Assembly: GCF_009176545.1 (NCBI RefSeq)
Contig: NZ_VTOJ01000001.1
Coordinates: forward strand, 124,001 to 188,000
Direction: 5' to 3'
Source: Salinigranum salinum
GTDB lineage: Archaea; Halobacteriota; Halobacteria; Halobacteriales; Haloferacaceae
DNA length: 64,000 bases
Made by a program: the position numbers and the translations under genes. A model generated the notes under the pieces. The model saw nothing but the letters and a program-made list of their open reading frames with translations, was not told the DNA's origin and searched no databases. This document shows, in pieces, positions 16,437-26,212 of this stretch (within the stretch, counting starts at the first letter, position 1; the number at the start of each line of letters is the position of its first letter).

Positions 16437-18946
16437 CCGAAGTCACCTAGGCTGGCCTGGTCGCTCCCGTCGCCGTCGTCGCGACGGCGCTGGCTGCTCC
16501 CCGATGAGCCGGTCGTCGATTCGCTCACGGAGCCGTCGCCCGACTCGTCGGGCGAGACGTCCGCCATCGAGGGGTCCTGTCGACCGACGTTCTCGAGGAT
16601 CGTCTCGGCCGTCTTTCTCCGGCCGCGGAGCGCGCCCAGTACCCGGCCCTTGTCGGCCGCGCGGAGGTCCGCGCGGGTCTCGATGCCGGCCTCGTACAGC
16701 CGTCGCGCCCGCTTTCGCCCCACGTTCCGCACGCCGGCGAGGTCGAGCAGTTCCTCGCGGACGCCGTACTCGACGCGCTTTTTCGCCTCGCGGACGGCGA
16801 CGGCGTCGAAGCCGCGGTCGCCGGCGATCCGCTCCGCGGCACCGAGGAGCCACTCGGCCGTCTCCACCTTCCCCCGAACGTCGCCCGGGCCGACGCCGTA
16901 GCGCTCCGTGATACGGTCCTCGTCGACCTCGTTCGCCCAGTCTTCGAGCAGCCGGGCCGTCTTCAGCGCCGAGAGCCACGCCTCGAAGTCGCTGTCGGCG
17001 TACTCCGAGGGCGTCCGCCCGAGCAGTTCGGCCTCCCGCTCGTAACACTCCTCCGTGTACGTCTCGCGGTCGCCGGATTTCAGGTAGAGCTGGTACATGT
17101 CCGGGGTTCGGCAGACGAGGTGGTAGAGACCGAGCGGGGTCGGGTAGGTCCGTTCTGACTCGTCCGCCTCTCCGTTTTCCGTCCCGTGGTCGTCCGCGTG
17201 ATCGTCCCCGGGTCTGGCGTCACCATCGGCGGCGACGAGGTCACTGGCTGGCTGGAATTCGGTGTTCGCGTCGCCGTCGGCCGCCGACACGCCGGTCGAC
17301 GTCCGGGCCGGGCCGTCGGCGGAGACTCCCGCGTCGCCGGCGAGCTTCCGGCGCATCTCTGCCTCGTGCTCGTCGGCCCACGCCAGTCCGTCGACGATCT
17401 CGGCCGCGCTCATCGGGTCGAGGTACAGTCTGGAGACGGTGTGGCCGAGGTCCGTGGCTTTGAGTCGGACGTCGCCCTCGTCGTCACGCTCGCGCGTGAG
17501 GAAGTCGTTCGCCGCCAGGTAGTCGAGGACGGTGTCGGTCACCTGTTCCAGCCGGTCGGAGTCGTCGGTCTGGGTCGCGTACAGCGTCCGGTCGAGGAAC
17601 TGGAGGAGCCCGGACCGGGTGTGGGCGAAGCCCGACGCCACGGTCGCGAGCAGGTGCGTCCGCATGGCGGGTTCGGCGGCCAGTTTCGAGCGCACGGGTT
17701 CGGGGTCGGCCCAGACGTACCGCTCGAACAGTTCGTCGCGCGTGTCGTAATCCGACGCCAGCAACACCGCCTCGCCGTACGGGTCGAGTCCGGGGCGTCC
17801 CGCCCGGCCCATCATCTGGTGGACCTCGAGCACGTCGAGGGGTTTCATCCCGCCGTACGAGCCGTCGTAGCGCTGCCAGTCGCGGACGATCACCCGGCGC
17901 GAGGGCGTGTTGACGCCCGCGGCGAGGGTGGGGGTGGCACAGACGCATTTGACGAGGCGGTCGCGGAACGCGTCCTCGATCAGCGTCCGGTGTTCGGCCG
18001 CGAGCCCCGCGTGGTGGAACGCCGCTCCCTTCCGCACGACGCGCGCGAGGTCCGTCGACGTCTCCGTGTCGGAAACGCTCTCGATCTCGTCGGCGAGTTC
18101 CCGGAGGGCGGCCCGTTCGTCGCCCGTGAGCCGCTTCTCGGTGACGCCGCTCAGCCGACGGGCGGCCGCCTCTGCGTTCCGCCGGGAGTTGACGAACACT
18201 AGCGTCGAGCCGCCCTCGTCGAGGGTATCGGCGACGAGCGCAGGTGTCTGCCGCTTCCCCTCGGCGGGGACCTCCCGCTGTGAGCCGTCGGCGAACGTGA
18301 TGGCGTTGCCGTAGTGGACCCCCGTCCGGAGGTCGATGGGCCGCCAGTCGGAGTCGACGAGCGCCGCGTCGAGCCAGTCGGCGATCTCGTCGGCGTTGCC
18401 CACGGTGGCCGAGAGGGCGACGACCTGCAGGCCGGGGTTGATGCGGCGGAGCTTCGCGAGCGTCACCTCGAGCGTCGGCCCCCGGTTGCGGTCGTCGACG
18501 AGGTGGACCTCGTCGGCGACGACGCAGGTGAGCTGGTCGACCCACGGCGCGTCGTTCCTGACGAGGGAGTCGACCTTCTCCGACGTGGCGACGATGACGT
18601 CCCGCGAGGCGAGCCACTCGCCGCTCGACTCGTAGTTCCCGGTGGAGACGCCGACGTCTACTCCCAGGGCTCCCCAGCGCTCGAACTCGCGTTTCTTCTC
18701 CGAGGCGAGCGCGCGCAAGGGGACGATGTACAGCGCCTTCCCACCCCGCTGGACCGACGAGAGCATCGCGAGTTCCGCGACGAGCGTCTTGCCCGACGCC
18801 GTGGGGACCGCGGCCACGACGTTCTCACCCGTGGTGACGCCCTTCTCGACGGCTTCGGCCTGTGGCGGGTACAGCTCCTCGATCCCCTCGTCGCGGAGGC
18901 GGTCGGCGACGCCGTCGGGCAGGCCGGGGACGTCGGCGGGGTTCAT
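16433..18946 (-). CDS. hel308: ATP-dependent DNA helicase Hel308
   Basis: An 837-residue superfamily 2 DNA helicase acting at stalled forks. Q-motif YPPQAEAV, Walker A PTASGKT near residue 50, DEVH Walker B near 147, SATVGN, motif [13 protein letters not shown] near 380, then the winged-helix, ratchet and helix-hairpin-helix parts ([23 protein letters not shown]). An acidic low-complexity insert lies near 555-615, and the protein ends QASLGDFG, which fits a PCNA-binding peptide. Upstream gene of the cgi121 operon. Confidence 0.95.
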   Translation of the reverse strand: MNPADVPGLPDGVADRLRDEGIEELYPPQAEAVEKGVTTGENVVAAVPTASGKTLVAELAMLSSVQRGGKALYIVPLRALASEKKREFERWGALGVDVGVSTGNYESSGEWLASRDVIVATSEKVDSLVRNDAPWVDQLTCVVADEVHLVDDRNRGPTLEVTLAKLRRINPGLQVVALSATVGNADEIADWLDAALVDSDWRPIDLRTGVHYGNAITFADGSQREVPAEGKRQTPALVADTLDEGGSTLVFVNSRRNAEAAARRLSGVTEKRLTGDERAALRELADEIESVSDTETSTDLARVVRKGAAFHHAGLAAEHRTLIEDAFRDRLVKCVCATPTLAAGVNTPSRRVIVRDWQRYDGSYGGMKPLDVLEVHQMMGRAGRPGLDPYGEAVLLASDYDTRDELFERYVWADPEPVRSKLAAEPAMRTHLLATVASGFAHTRSGLLQFLDRTLYATQTDDSDRLEQVTDTVLDYLAANDFLTRERDDEGDVRLKATDLGHTVSRLYLDPMSAAEIVDGLAWADEHEAEMRRKLAGDAGVSADGPARTSTGVSAADGDANTEFQPASDLVAADGDARPGDDHADDHGTENGEADESERTYPTPLGLYHLVCRTPDMYQLYLKSGDRETYTEECYEREAELLGRTPSEYADSDFEAWLSALKTARLLEDWANEVDEDRITERYGVGPGDVRGKVETAEWLLGAAERIAGDRGFDAVAVREAKKRVEYGVREELLDLAGVRNVGRKRARRLYEAGIETRADLRAADKGRVLGALRGRRKTAETILENVGRQDPSMADVSPDESGDGSVSESTTGSSGSSQRRRDDGDGSDQASLGDFG

Positions 18947-19159
18947 TGGCTTCGCTTGGCTCCGTTCCCGGTTTTAAGTTTCGGGTCGACCGGAACGCTC
19001 TCCCGACCGGCGCTCGTCGGTCGGGCACTCGAACCCGGTCCCTCGAGCGCCCGGTCCTCTCAGGTAACACACGTCGACACCGGTGTCGCTCACTGTTGCT
19101 AACACACGTCCATACTGATTCATCATGTTACATGTCCTCGTAGAGTGAGGAGTAGTGAG

Positions 19160-19585
19160 ATGGCTATACATGCGGACGTCACGGAGCAGAACAAGGAACT
19201 CGCCCGGGAGGAGTTCGCGAGCGCGTGGAACGGGGGATCGTTCGATCCCGCATGGTACACGGCGGAGTTCGTCTACCACGGAGCGATGCCGGAACCGCTC
19301 GACTACGACGGGTACGTCGAGGCCGTCTCGGCGTTCCGGACGGCGTTCCCCGATATGGACAAACAGGTCCGCGCGTGCCTCGGTGAGGACGACAGGGTTC
19401 TCGTCCAGTACGACGTCACGATGACCCACGAGGGCGAACTCATGGGGGTCGAGGCGACCGGCGAGTCCGTCGACGCGACCGGGATGGTGCTCTACCGGTT
19501 CGAGGACGGACGGATCGCCGAGGGGTGGATCAACTACGACGCCCTCGGCATCATGCAACAGATCGGCGCCGTTCCGAGGCCGTAA
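19160..19585 (+). CDS. SnoaL-like ester cyclase family protein
   Basis: A 141-residue NTF2-fold protein of the SnoaL polyketide cyclase type: NKELAREEFASAWNGG, FVYHGAMPEPLDYDGYVEAVSAFRTAFPD, VLVQYDVTMTHEGELMG, and MVLYRFEDGRIAEGWINYDALGIMQQIG. Such proteins are common in haloarchaea and their substrates are mostly unknown. The ATG at 19160 is chosen over an upstream GTG because it gives the usual short N-terminus. Monocistronic. Confidence 0.83.
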   Translation: MAIHADVTEQNKELAREEFASAWNGGSFDPAWYTAEFVYHGAMPEPLDYDGYVEAVSAFRTAFPDMDKQVRACLGEDDRVLVQYDVTMTHEGELMGVEATGESVDATGMVLYRFEDGRIAEGWINYDALGIMQQIGAVPRP

Positions 19586-19759
19586 CCCACGTTTCGACGA
19601 CGGGACCCGACGCTCCAGGGTGTCCGACGTCTCCCCGTCCGGAAGGATGCGACAGTGACAACCGACGACGTGGCCGTGTGCGTCCCCTGGGTGCACGCGA
19701 CGCGGCCGACGGCTCTGCCGTGGCGCCACGTCTATACCGTTCGCCGCGTTACCCCGTTC

Positions 19760-20002
19760 ATGCACATCGAGTACGACCGCGACACCTGTATCGGGATGTT
19801 CCAGTGCGTCGACGAGTGGGACGCGTTCGAGAAGAACCTCGACGAGGGGAAGGCCGACCTCGTTGGGAGCGAGGAGCGCGAGGCGGACGTCTTCGTGCGC
19901 GAGGTACCCGAGGACGCCGAGTTCGACGCCGAGTACGCCGCCCGGGTCTGTCCCGTCGACGCGATCAAACTGTTCGACGACGACGGCGAACAGATCGTCT
20001 GA
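19760..20002 (+). CDS. ferredoxin with three cluster cysteines
   Basis: An 80-residue acidic ferredoxin, a soluble electron carrier. CIGMFQC near residues 11-17 and CPVDAI near 67 are the cluster ligands. The second Cys of the usual CxxCxxC is Met, so only three ligands remain, which suggests a [3Fe-4S] cluster or one with a non-Cys ligand. The ATG at 19760 follows a TATA-like element near 19730; longer starts add unrelated sequence. Redox partner unknown. Confidence 0.78.
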   Translation: MHIEYDRDTCIGMFQCVDEWDAFEKNLDEGKADLVGSEEREADVFVREVPEDAEFDAEYAARVCPVDAIKLFDDDGEQIV

Positions 20003-20049
20003 TCCGTCGACTCCCGACGTCGTGGCCGTCGCTCACCGTCCACGGTGTC

Positions 20050-20062
20050 TCGAAAAAACGGA
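20050..20062 (-). terminator. probable oligo-T terminator of bop
   Basis: Read on the minus strand, a run of six T follows about 45 bases after the bacteriorhodopsin stop codon, as expected for archaeal termination. Confidence 0.4.
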
Positions 20063-20103
20063 ACCGCCGTCCGACCCGTGGGGGTCGAGTGTTCGCGATC
20101 CGA

Positions 20104-20844
20104 TCAGTCCGCGGTCGCCGACGCGCCCGTCGACTTCGCCGCACTGAGGACGTCGCGGCTCTGGAGCAGGATGAACCCGAAGCCGACCTTCGCCGAGAGG
20201 TCGAGCACCATGAACGCCGCCGTCTCGACGCCCAGCGGGATGATCGCGAAGCCGCCCTCCGTACCGAGTATCCACACCACTGGATACGCCGACCAGAGGA
20301 CGAGTATCAGGTTCCTGAGCCGACTGAACAGCGCGCCGACCTCACCGGCCTGGCGGCTGGCCTGCTCCGACAGCGAGCCGAGCAGGAAGTACAGGAGCAC
20401 TAGGAGCGCACCGGTGCTGATCGCCCACCAGATGATCCGGAACACCTGTCCCTCGCGGGCCAGCGCGCCCACGAGGCCCGTCACGATCATGAACACGTCG
20501 AGCCCGACGAGGGTGTAGATCGTGTTCCGATCGGCTCCTGCCAACAGTGCGAGGTCGAGCAGGAGCAACGGCGTGGTGAACAGCCAGTCGGCGTACCGGG
20601 CCCAGTAGATGTCGAGCGTGCCGAGCCCCTCTACTGGGACTTCGACGAGGCCGAAGCCCGACGCCATCGCGAAGTACGACGCCGCCGCGATAGCGGGAAT
20701 GAAGATGGTGATGATGTAGTACTCTTGCTGGTCGGGGTCACGGACGGACCATCCCTGTGCGACGAAGTACAGGGTGCCGAGCGTCATCCCGATCGTGCCG
20801 ATCCACAGCGAAATCGATTCGAGGCCTGCACCTGGAGTTGCCAT
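20104..20844 (-). CDS. bop: bacteriorhodopsin, light-driven proton pump
   Basis: A seven-helix retinal protein of 246 residues. Asp86 and Asp97 in [16 protein letters not shown] match Asp85 and Asp96 of Halobacterium bacteriorhodopsin, so it is an outward proton pump rather than a halorhodopsin or sensory rhodopsin. Asp116, Glu196 and Glu207 (proton release group) and the retinal Lys219 in [10 protein letters not shown] are present. The Leu residues after Pro92 suit green absorption. A TATA box lies about 34 bases upstream. Divergent from the retinal-synthesis genes crtY and brp, which supply its chromophore. Confidence 0.96.
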   Translation of the reverse strand: MATPGAGLESISLWIGTIGMTLGTLYFVAQGWSVRDPDQQEYYIITIFIPAIAAASYFAMASGFGLVEVPVEGLGTLDIYWARYADWLFTTPLLLLDLALLAGADRNTIYTLVGLDVFMIVTGLVGALAREGQVFRIIWWAISTGALLVLLYFLLGSLSEQASRQAGEVGALFSRLRNLILVLWSAYPVVWILGTEGGFAIIPLGVETAAFMVLDLSAKVGFGFILLQSRDVLSAAKSTGASATAD

Positions 20845-20873
20845 ACCCGTTCCCGGCTAGGGAGTTTCCCGAC

Positions 20874-20881
20874 TTATATTT
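20874..20881 (-). promoter_or_regulatory. TATA box of bop
   Basis: TTATATTT on the plus strand (AAATATAA on the minus strand) is centred 34 bases before the bop ATG. The 220-base region to crtY also holds other AT-rich elements near 20920 and 20944. Confidence 0.5.
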
Positions 20882-21020
20882 GATGGCAGATCGGCCGAAA
20901 AATGAGGATATCGGGCGATATATAGCTCCTGTCGGCCAAAAGGTTAAAATACCGTTCTCCGACGAACGACGGATCGGCCGTGGGGTTCAATTCGGTCGGG
21001 GCCTTCGGTCCGCTCGAACA

Positions 21021-21068
21021 ATGACGCCGACTCCAGCGACGTTCCCGGGCGCGCGGACGCGACGATGA
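21021..21068 (+). CDS. possible 15-aa leader ORF overlapping the crtY start
   Basis: Reads MTPTPATFPGARTRR and stops at a TGA that overlaps the crtY ATG (ATGA). The overlap would let translation of the leader set initiation at crtY. It is short and could be chance; a TATA-like TTAAAATA lies at 20944-20951. Confidence 0.25.
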   Translation: MTPTPATFPGARTRR

Positions 21069-21964
21069 CGCTCACGTATCTGGGGTTTCACCTCGTCTTC
21101 GTCCTCCCACCGCTGGTGCTGCTCGTCCGGGCGGCACCGACGCTCCCGCCCGCCCGTCGCCGGGTCGCACTCACGGGACTCGTCGGGATCACGCTGCTCG
21201 CGCTCGTCTACACCACGCCGTGGGACAACTTCCTCATCCAAGAGGGCGTGTGGTGGTACGGTGACGGGACCGTCGTCGCCCGTCTCGGATCGGCACCCCT
21301 CGAGGAGTACCTCTTCTTCGTCCTCCAGCCCGTCCTCTCGGGGCTGTTCCTCTACACCATGGGGTTCTCGCCCACCTTCGAGGAGCGCGACACCCGATAC
21401 CTCCCTCGACTGATCGGCACGGTCGGCTTCCTGGCGCTGAGCGCCGCCGGACTGTTCCTGCTCCTCCGCCCCGCGCCGACCGGCTACTACCTCGGGGCGA
21501 TCCTCCTGTGGGCGTGTCCCCTCCTGGCGCTCCAGTGGGGGGTGGGGGGCGGCTACCTCCTCCGAACCCGCGGCGAGTGGCCGGTCGCCGTCGCGGTCCC
21601 GACGCTCTACCTCTGGTTCGCCGACCGAGTCGCCATCGAACTCGGCGTGTGGACCATCTCTACCACGCACACCCTCGGTGTCGATCTCCTCGGCCTCCCG
21701 CTGGAGGAAGCCGTCTTCTTCCTCGTGACGAACCTCCTCGTCGTGCAGGGGCTGGTGCTGTTCGAGTGGGTGATGTCCCGGTGGGACCGACTCGATCTCG
21801 ACGCCGGCTCCCGACCCGTCGACGGGAGCGCCGACGCGGTCGACGCGACGGGGCCGTCCCCCGCGTCGCCGGTCGCCAACGGCGGGAGCGCCGGGAGCGG
21901 CGAGTCCGACGAACCGGCGACGGCCACGCACGACCACCCCACGACCGTCGAGCGAGGGCGATGA
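21065..21964 (+). CDS. crtY: lycopene beta-cyclase, CrtYcd fusion type
   Basis: A 299-residue polytopic membrane enzyme that cyclises lycopene to beta-carotene, the precursor of retinal. It has two homologous halves, each with a PLEE motif followed by aromatic residues: PLEEYLFFVLQP at 78-89 and PLEEAVFFLVTN at 212-223, as in archaeal fused CrtYc-CrtYd cyclases. A Ser/Ala/Asp-rich tail of about 45 residues follows helix 7. The stop overlaps the brp start by 4 bases, so crtY-brp form an operon divergent from bop. Confidence 0.93.
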   Translation: MTLTYLGFHLVFVLPPLVLLVRAAPTLPPARRRVALTGLVGITLLALVYTTPWDNFLIQEGVWWYGDGTVVARLGSAPLEEYLFFVLQPVLSGLFLYTMGFSPTFEERDTRYLPRLIGTVGFLALSAAGLFLLLRPAPTGYYLGAILLWACPLLALQWGVGGGYLLRTRGEWPVAVAVPTLYLWFADRVAIELGVWTISTTHTLGVDLLGLPLEEAVFFLVTNLLVVQGLVLFEWVMSRWDRLDLDAGSRPVDGSADAVDATGPSPASPVANGGSAGSGESDEPATATHDHPTTVERGR

Positions 21965-23025
21965 GCGTGACCGCCCGTGCCCCGGTGTCGGGGTCGCTGC
22001 CTACCCGGGTCCGTCGCACCCTCTCCGCGGCCGTCGTCCGTCCCTCGTGGATCGCCGTCGGTGCGGCGGTCCTCCTCTCGCCGCTCCTCGGTGTGCTCCC
22101 GCAGGCAGTGATCTACGCCCCGTTCGTCGCGAGCGTGCTCGTCTTCGGCCTGCCCCACGGTGCCGTCGATCATCTCGCGCCCGCCAGGACCGTCGACGGC
22201 AGTCCCCGGCGGTCGATCGTCGCCGTCAGCGTGCTGTACCTCGTCGCCGGCGGCGCCTACCTCGCGTGGTGGTTCCTCGCACCCGTCTCGGCGGCCGTCT
22301 TCTTCGTCCTCCTGACCTGGGCGCACTGGGGACAGGGCGACGTGTACGCGCTGCTCGCGTTCGTCGACGCGGAGCACCTCCCGTCGCGTGTCGAACGGGC
22401 GGTCGCACTCGTCGTCCGCGGTGGGCTCCCGATGGTCGCCCCGCTCGCGTTCCATCCGGCCGACTACCGCCGGGTCGTCCGCGGGTTCGTCGCGCTGTTC
22501 GACGGGCCGGTCGAGGCGCTCGACCCGTTCTTCACCCCGGAGGCACGCCTCGTCGCCGGCGGGGGCCTCCTCGCACTGACGCTCGTCGCGGCCGGCGTCG
22601 GCGCGTGGCGTGTCTACGGCGGGGCGGCCCGTCAGCCGTGGGCCATCGACGTCGGCGAACTCGCCCTGCTGTGGGTCTTTTTCGCCACCCTCCCGCCCGT
22701 GCTCGCGGTCGGGCTCTACTTCACCTGCTGGCACGCGCTCCGTCACATCGCTCGGCTCCTCTTGATCGACCCGGGGTCGGTGACGGCGTTGACCGACGGT
22801 GACGCGGCGAGTGCGCTTCGTCGGTTCGCCCGGGACGCCGCCCCGCTCACCGCCGTCTCGCTCGTGCTGTTCGGCGGGCTCGCGCTCGTCGTCCCGGGAG
22901 ATCCGACGACGTTGGCGGCCGACGCCACGGGCCTCCTCGCGCTCTACCTCGTCGGGATCGCCGTGCTGACGCTCCCGCACGTCGTCGTCGTCACCTGGAT
23001 GGACCGCGTCCAGGGCGTCTGGTGA
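21961..23025 (+). CDS. brp: Brp/Blh-type beta-carotene 15,15'-dioxygenase
   Basis: A 354-residue membrane protein that cleaves beta-carotene to two retinals. The conserved His motifs are all present: FGLPHGAVDH near residue 65, TWAHWGQGD near 120, CWHALRHIARL near 258 and LPHVVVV near 340, the likely iron ligands. The ATG overlaps the crtY stop. With the divergent bop it completes the pigment pathway: lycopene to beta-carotene to retinal to bacteriorhodopsin. No bat-type regulator gene is seen beside it. Confidence 0.93.
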   Translation: MSVTARAPVSGSLPTRVRRTLSAAVVRPSWIAVGAAVLLSPLLGVLPQAVIYAPFVASVLVFGLPHGAVDHLAPARTVDGSPRRSIVAVSVLYLVAGGAYLAWWFLAPVSAAVFFVLLTWAHWGQGDVYALLAFVDAEHLPSRVERAVALVVRGGLPMVAPLAFHPADYRRVVRGFVALFDGPVEALDPFFTPEARLVAGGGLLALTLVAAGVGAWRVYGGAARQPWAIDVGELALLWVFFATLPPVLAVGLYFTCWHALRHIARLLLIDPGSVTALTDGDAASALRRFARDAAPLTAVSLVLFGGLALVVPGDPTTLAADATGLLALYLVGIAVLTLPHVVVVTWMDRVQGVW

Positions 23026-23157
23026 ATCGGCTGTCGCTGCCGGCACGCCGGACCACTGCGCCGGGTCTCTCGTCCGCCGGTCACCGATTCCCGGCGCACG
23101 GGACTGGACACAACGGTTATCCGTCTAGTTCGAGACGTCCCGCTAGAGGCGTCCACC

Positions 23158-23283
23158 ATGACACCCCCCACCCCCTCGTCGCGACTGGCAGAGTGGGCAG
23201 ACCTCGTCGGCGACTCCGTCCCGGAGAGCGTCGACGAAACCGACCGGTCGGAGACGGACCGTGCGTCGACCGAATCGACGTGA
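23158..23283 (+). CDS. small acidic ORF (41 aa)
   Basis: A 41-residue ORF with ATG start, SSRLAEWADLVGDSVPESV then an Asp/Glu/Thr-rich tail. Composition is haloarchaeal and a TATA-like GGTTATCC lies about 40 bases upstream. No family recognised; lies between brp and hef on the same strand. Confidence 0.35.
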   Translation: MTPPTPSSRLAEWADLVGDSVPESVDETDRSETDRASTEST

Positions 23284-23409
23284 CTCGCTCGCCGGACGGC
23301 TCCGATCGGCGACCGCCGACGACACACGCGACACGGCAGACACACGACACGGCTTCACTTTCACCACGGTTCGCCAACGCTTAACCGGCGCGGCGCGCAA
23401 CTGAGAGCG

Positions 23410-26097
23410 ATGGCGGCCACGCCCGAGAACGACGCGTACGTCGACCACCCGTTGCTCTCACCGGGGTTCATCGAGCGCCGTCGGTACCAGCTCAGCCTCG
23501 CGAGCGCCGCGACGGACGCCCACACGCTGGTCTGTCTCCCGACGGGACTGGGGAAGACGACCGTCTCGTTGCTCGTGACGGCCGAACGACTCCACGCCGT
23601 CGGCGGCACGTCGCTCATGCTGGCCCCGACGAAGCCGCTCGTCCAGCAACACGCCGACTTCTACCGCGAGGCGCTCTCGATCCCCGACGACGAGATCGTC
23701 GTCTTCACCGGCGAGGTCCGCCCCGACGACCGCGCGGCGCTCTGGGACGACGCACGCGTCGTGATCGCGACGCCGCAGGTCGTCGAGAACGACCTCATCG
23801 GCAACCGGATCTCCCTCGCAGGGGTGACGCATCTCACATTCGACGAGTGTCACCGCGCGACCGGCGACTACGCCTACGTCTACATCGCCGACCGTTACCA
23901 CGCCGACGCCGCCGACCCGCTCGTGACCGGGATGTCGGCGTCACCGGGCGGCGACAAGGAGGCGATCCTCCAGGTGTGTGAGAACCTGGGCCTCTCGAAC
24001 GTCGAGGTCATGACCGACGAGGACGCCGACGTCGCCGACTACACCCACGACACCGACGTCGAGTGGAACCGGGTCCAGCTGCCGGATCAGGTGCTTCAGA
24101 TCCGCGACGCGCTCAACGAGGTCGTCACCGACCGCCTGGAGAAACTGAAGGAGATGGGGGTGACGAACAGGACCTCCCCCGACCTGTCCCAGAAGGAACT
24201 GAACGGGATGCGGGCGGAGTTGCAACGGCTGATCAACGCCGGGGAGTCCGAGGGTTATCAGGGGATGTCGGTCCACGCCGAGATCATGAAACTCCGCCGC
24301 GCGGTCGAGCTCGTCGAGACCCAGTCGGTGGAGTCCGTCCGCCGCTACTTCGAGCGCCAGCGCAACGCCGCCCGCTCGTCGGGGGCGTCGAAGGCGAGCC
24401 AGCGACTCGTCGCCGAACCCAAGGTACGAGAGGCGATGCGCCTCGCCGAGTCGTTCGACGGCATCCACCCGAAGTTCTCGAAGACGCGCATCCTCCTGGC
24501 AGAGACGCTGGGCATCGGCGGCGGCGAACGAGTCATCGTCTTCACCGAGTCGCGGGACACGGCGGAGGCGCTCGTCGACTTCCTCGCGGAGTCGTTCCAC
24601 GTCCGGAAGTTCGTCGGCCAGTCCGACACCGACGGCTCGGAGGGGATGACCCAGACGGAACAGCAGGAGACGCTCGACGAGTTCCGCAACGGCGAGTTCG
24701 AGGTGCTGGTGTCGACCTCGGTCGCCGAGGAGGGGCTCGACGTGCCCGAGGTCGATCTCGTGCTGTTCTTCGAGCCCGTCCCCACGGCGATCCGGTCGAT
24801 CCAGCGGAAGGGGCGGACGGGTCGCCAGGCGAAGGGCCGAGTGGTGGTGCTTCTGGCCGAGGACACGCGCGACGAGGCGTTCTTCTGGATCTCGCGACGA
24901 CGAGAGCGCGAGATGGCCGAGGAGCTCCGCGATCTGAAGGGAGTCGCCGCCGAACTCGAACGCGAACTGGAAGAGACCACACTGGGGGAGTTCGAAGACG
25001 ACGAGGGCGAATCGGACGGACGTACGGAGGACGACGCCGGGGCGGGCGAGTCGACCACGGGATCGGAGCCGGCGACCACCCCAGCCACCAACGGCAGCGG
25101 GGCCCGCGACTCGTCGCTGACGGAGTTCGCGTCGAGCGCGGGGACGACCGGAGCAGCGGAGACGGACACCGAGCGTCGGGATGCCGGCGGGGTCTCCGAA
25201 GCGATCGAAGAGACCGACGGGAGCGACGGGACCGACGAGGCCGGCGAGACCGGCGGGACCGGCGGGACCGGCACCGACGAGGCTCACGACGCCCGGGAGA
25301 CGGGTACCGACGACGTCGACCCCGATCCGGAGGGAACGGTCGCCACCGCCGACGCTACCGACGACCCCGACGTCGTCGAGATCGTCGTCGACCAGCGGGA
25401 GCTCGACTCGACCATCGCCCGCGAGCTCTCGACGCGCGAGGGGGTGCGGACCCGGCTGGAGACGCTCGCCGTCGGCGACTACGTCCTCTCGGATCGGGTG
25501 GTGGTCGAACGCAAGACCGTCCCGGACTTCCTCGACACGCTGTTGGGGAGCGACCGCTCACTGTTCGCCCAGGCCCGCGACGCCAGCCGCCACTACGCCC
25601 GCCCGGTGGTCGTCATCGAGGGCGACGGCCTGTACGAGGAGCGGAACGTCCATCCCGGCGCGATTCGGGGAGCGATCGCCTCGCTCGCCGTCGACTTCGG
25701 CGTCAGCGTCCTCCACACGCGCGACGAGGCCGACACGACGGAACTCCTGTCGACCATCGCCACGCGCGAACAGACCGAGCGGGACAGGAAGGTGAGCGTC
25801 CACGGCGAGAAGGCGGCCAAGACGCTCGACGAACAGCAGGAGTACGTCGTGGGTGCCATCGCGGACGTCGGCCCCGTCACCGCGCAGTCACTCCTCTCCC
25901 ACCTGGGGAGCGTCGAGGCCGTGATGACCGCGAGCGAGGAGGAACTGCAGGAGGTCCGGGGCGTGGGTGCGAAGACCGCCGCCCGCATCCGCGAGGTTGT
26001 CGGGAGCGACTACGCGTTCGAGGAGCGCGACGACGCGGCTCCCGGTGACGACAGCGACGGCTCCGACACCGATTCGACCGACGGCGGCGACGAGTAA
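23410..26097 (+). CDS. hef: Hef helicase-nuclease (XPF/FANCM family)
   Basis: An 895-residue protein that processes stalled forks. The N-terminal SF2 helicase has TGLGKT near residue 47, DECHRATGDY near 144 and QRKGRTGRQAKG near 465. A highly acidic Gly/Thr-rich linker spans about 520-655. The ERCC4 nuclease follows with VVVERKTVPDF near 700, giving the ERKxxxD catalytic motif, and a tandem helix-hairpin-helix near 815-865 (VTAQSLLSHLGSVEAVM). Length and order match haloarchaeal Hef. Confidence 0.95.
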   Translation: MAATPENDAYVDHPLLSPGFIERRRYQLSLASAATDAHTLVCLPTGLGKTTVSLLVTAERLHAVGGTSLMLAPTKPLVQQHADFYREALSIPDDEIVVFTGEVRPDDRAALWDDARVVIATPQVVENDLIGNRISLAGVTHLTFDECHRATGDYAYVYIADRYHADAADPLVTGMSASPGGDKEAILQVCENLGLSNVEVMTDEDADVADYTHDTDVEWNRVQLPDQVLQIRDALNEVVTDRLEKLKEMGVTNRTSPDLSQKELNGMRAELQRLINAGESEGYQGMSVHAEIMKLRRAVELVETQSVESVRRYFERQRNAARSSGASKASQRLVAEPKVREAMRLAESFDGIHPKFSKTRILLAETLGIGGGERVIVFTESRDTAEALVDFLAESFHVRKFVGQSDTDGSEGMTQTEQQETLDEFRNGEFEVLVSTSVAEEGLDVPEVDLVLFFEPVPTAIRSIQRKGRTGRQAKGRVVVLLAEDTRDEAFFWISRRREREMAEELRDLKGVAAELERELEETTLGEFEDDEGESDGRTEDDAGAGESTTGSEPATTPATNGSGARDSSLTEFASSAGTTGAAETDTERRDAGGVSEAIEETDGSDGTDEAGETGGTGGTGTDEAHDARETGTDDVDPDPEGTVATADATDDPDVVEIVVDQRELDSTIARELSTREGVRTRLETLAVGDYVLSDRVVVERKTVPDFLDTLLGSDRSLFAQARDASRHYARPVVVIEGDGLYEERNVHPGAIRGAIASLAVDFGVSVLHTRDEADTTELLSTIATREQTERDRKVSVHGEKAAKTLDEQQEYVVGAIADVGPVTAQSLLSHLGSVEAVMTASEEELQEVRGVGAKTAARIREVVGSDYAFEERDDAAPGDDSDGSDTDSTDGGDE

Positions 26098-26212
26098 CGG
26101 CCTCGCGTCCCGGCCGTCGGAACGGACCGAGATCGGACACTGGAGACCGGACGGCGAACGACGAGACGGTCGTCGGGGCCGGATACTAATGTCCCACACC
26201 CGTAGGGAAGGT

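Noticed and set aside
20104..20844. Rhodopsin considered as halorhodopsin or sensory rhodopsin
   Set aside because: Both Asp at the 85 and 96 positions and the proton-release Glu pair are present, and no transducer gene is adjacent.
24063..26048. 661-residue open frame overlapping hef
   Set aside because: Arg/Pro/Gly-rich shadow of the hef reading frame, without any recognisable motif.
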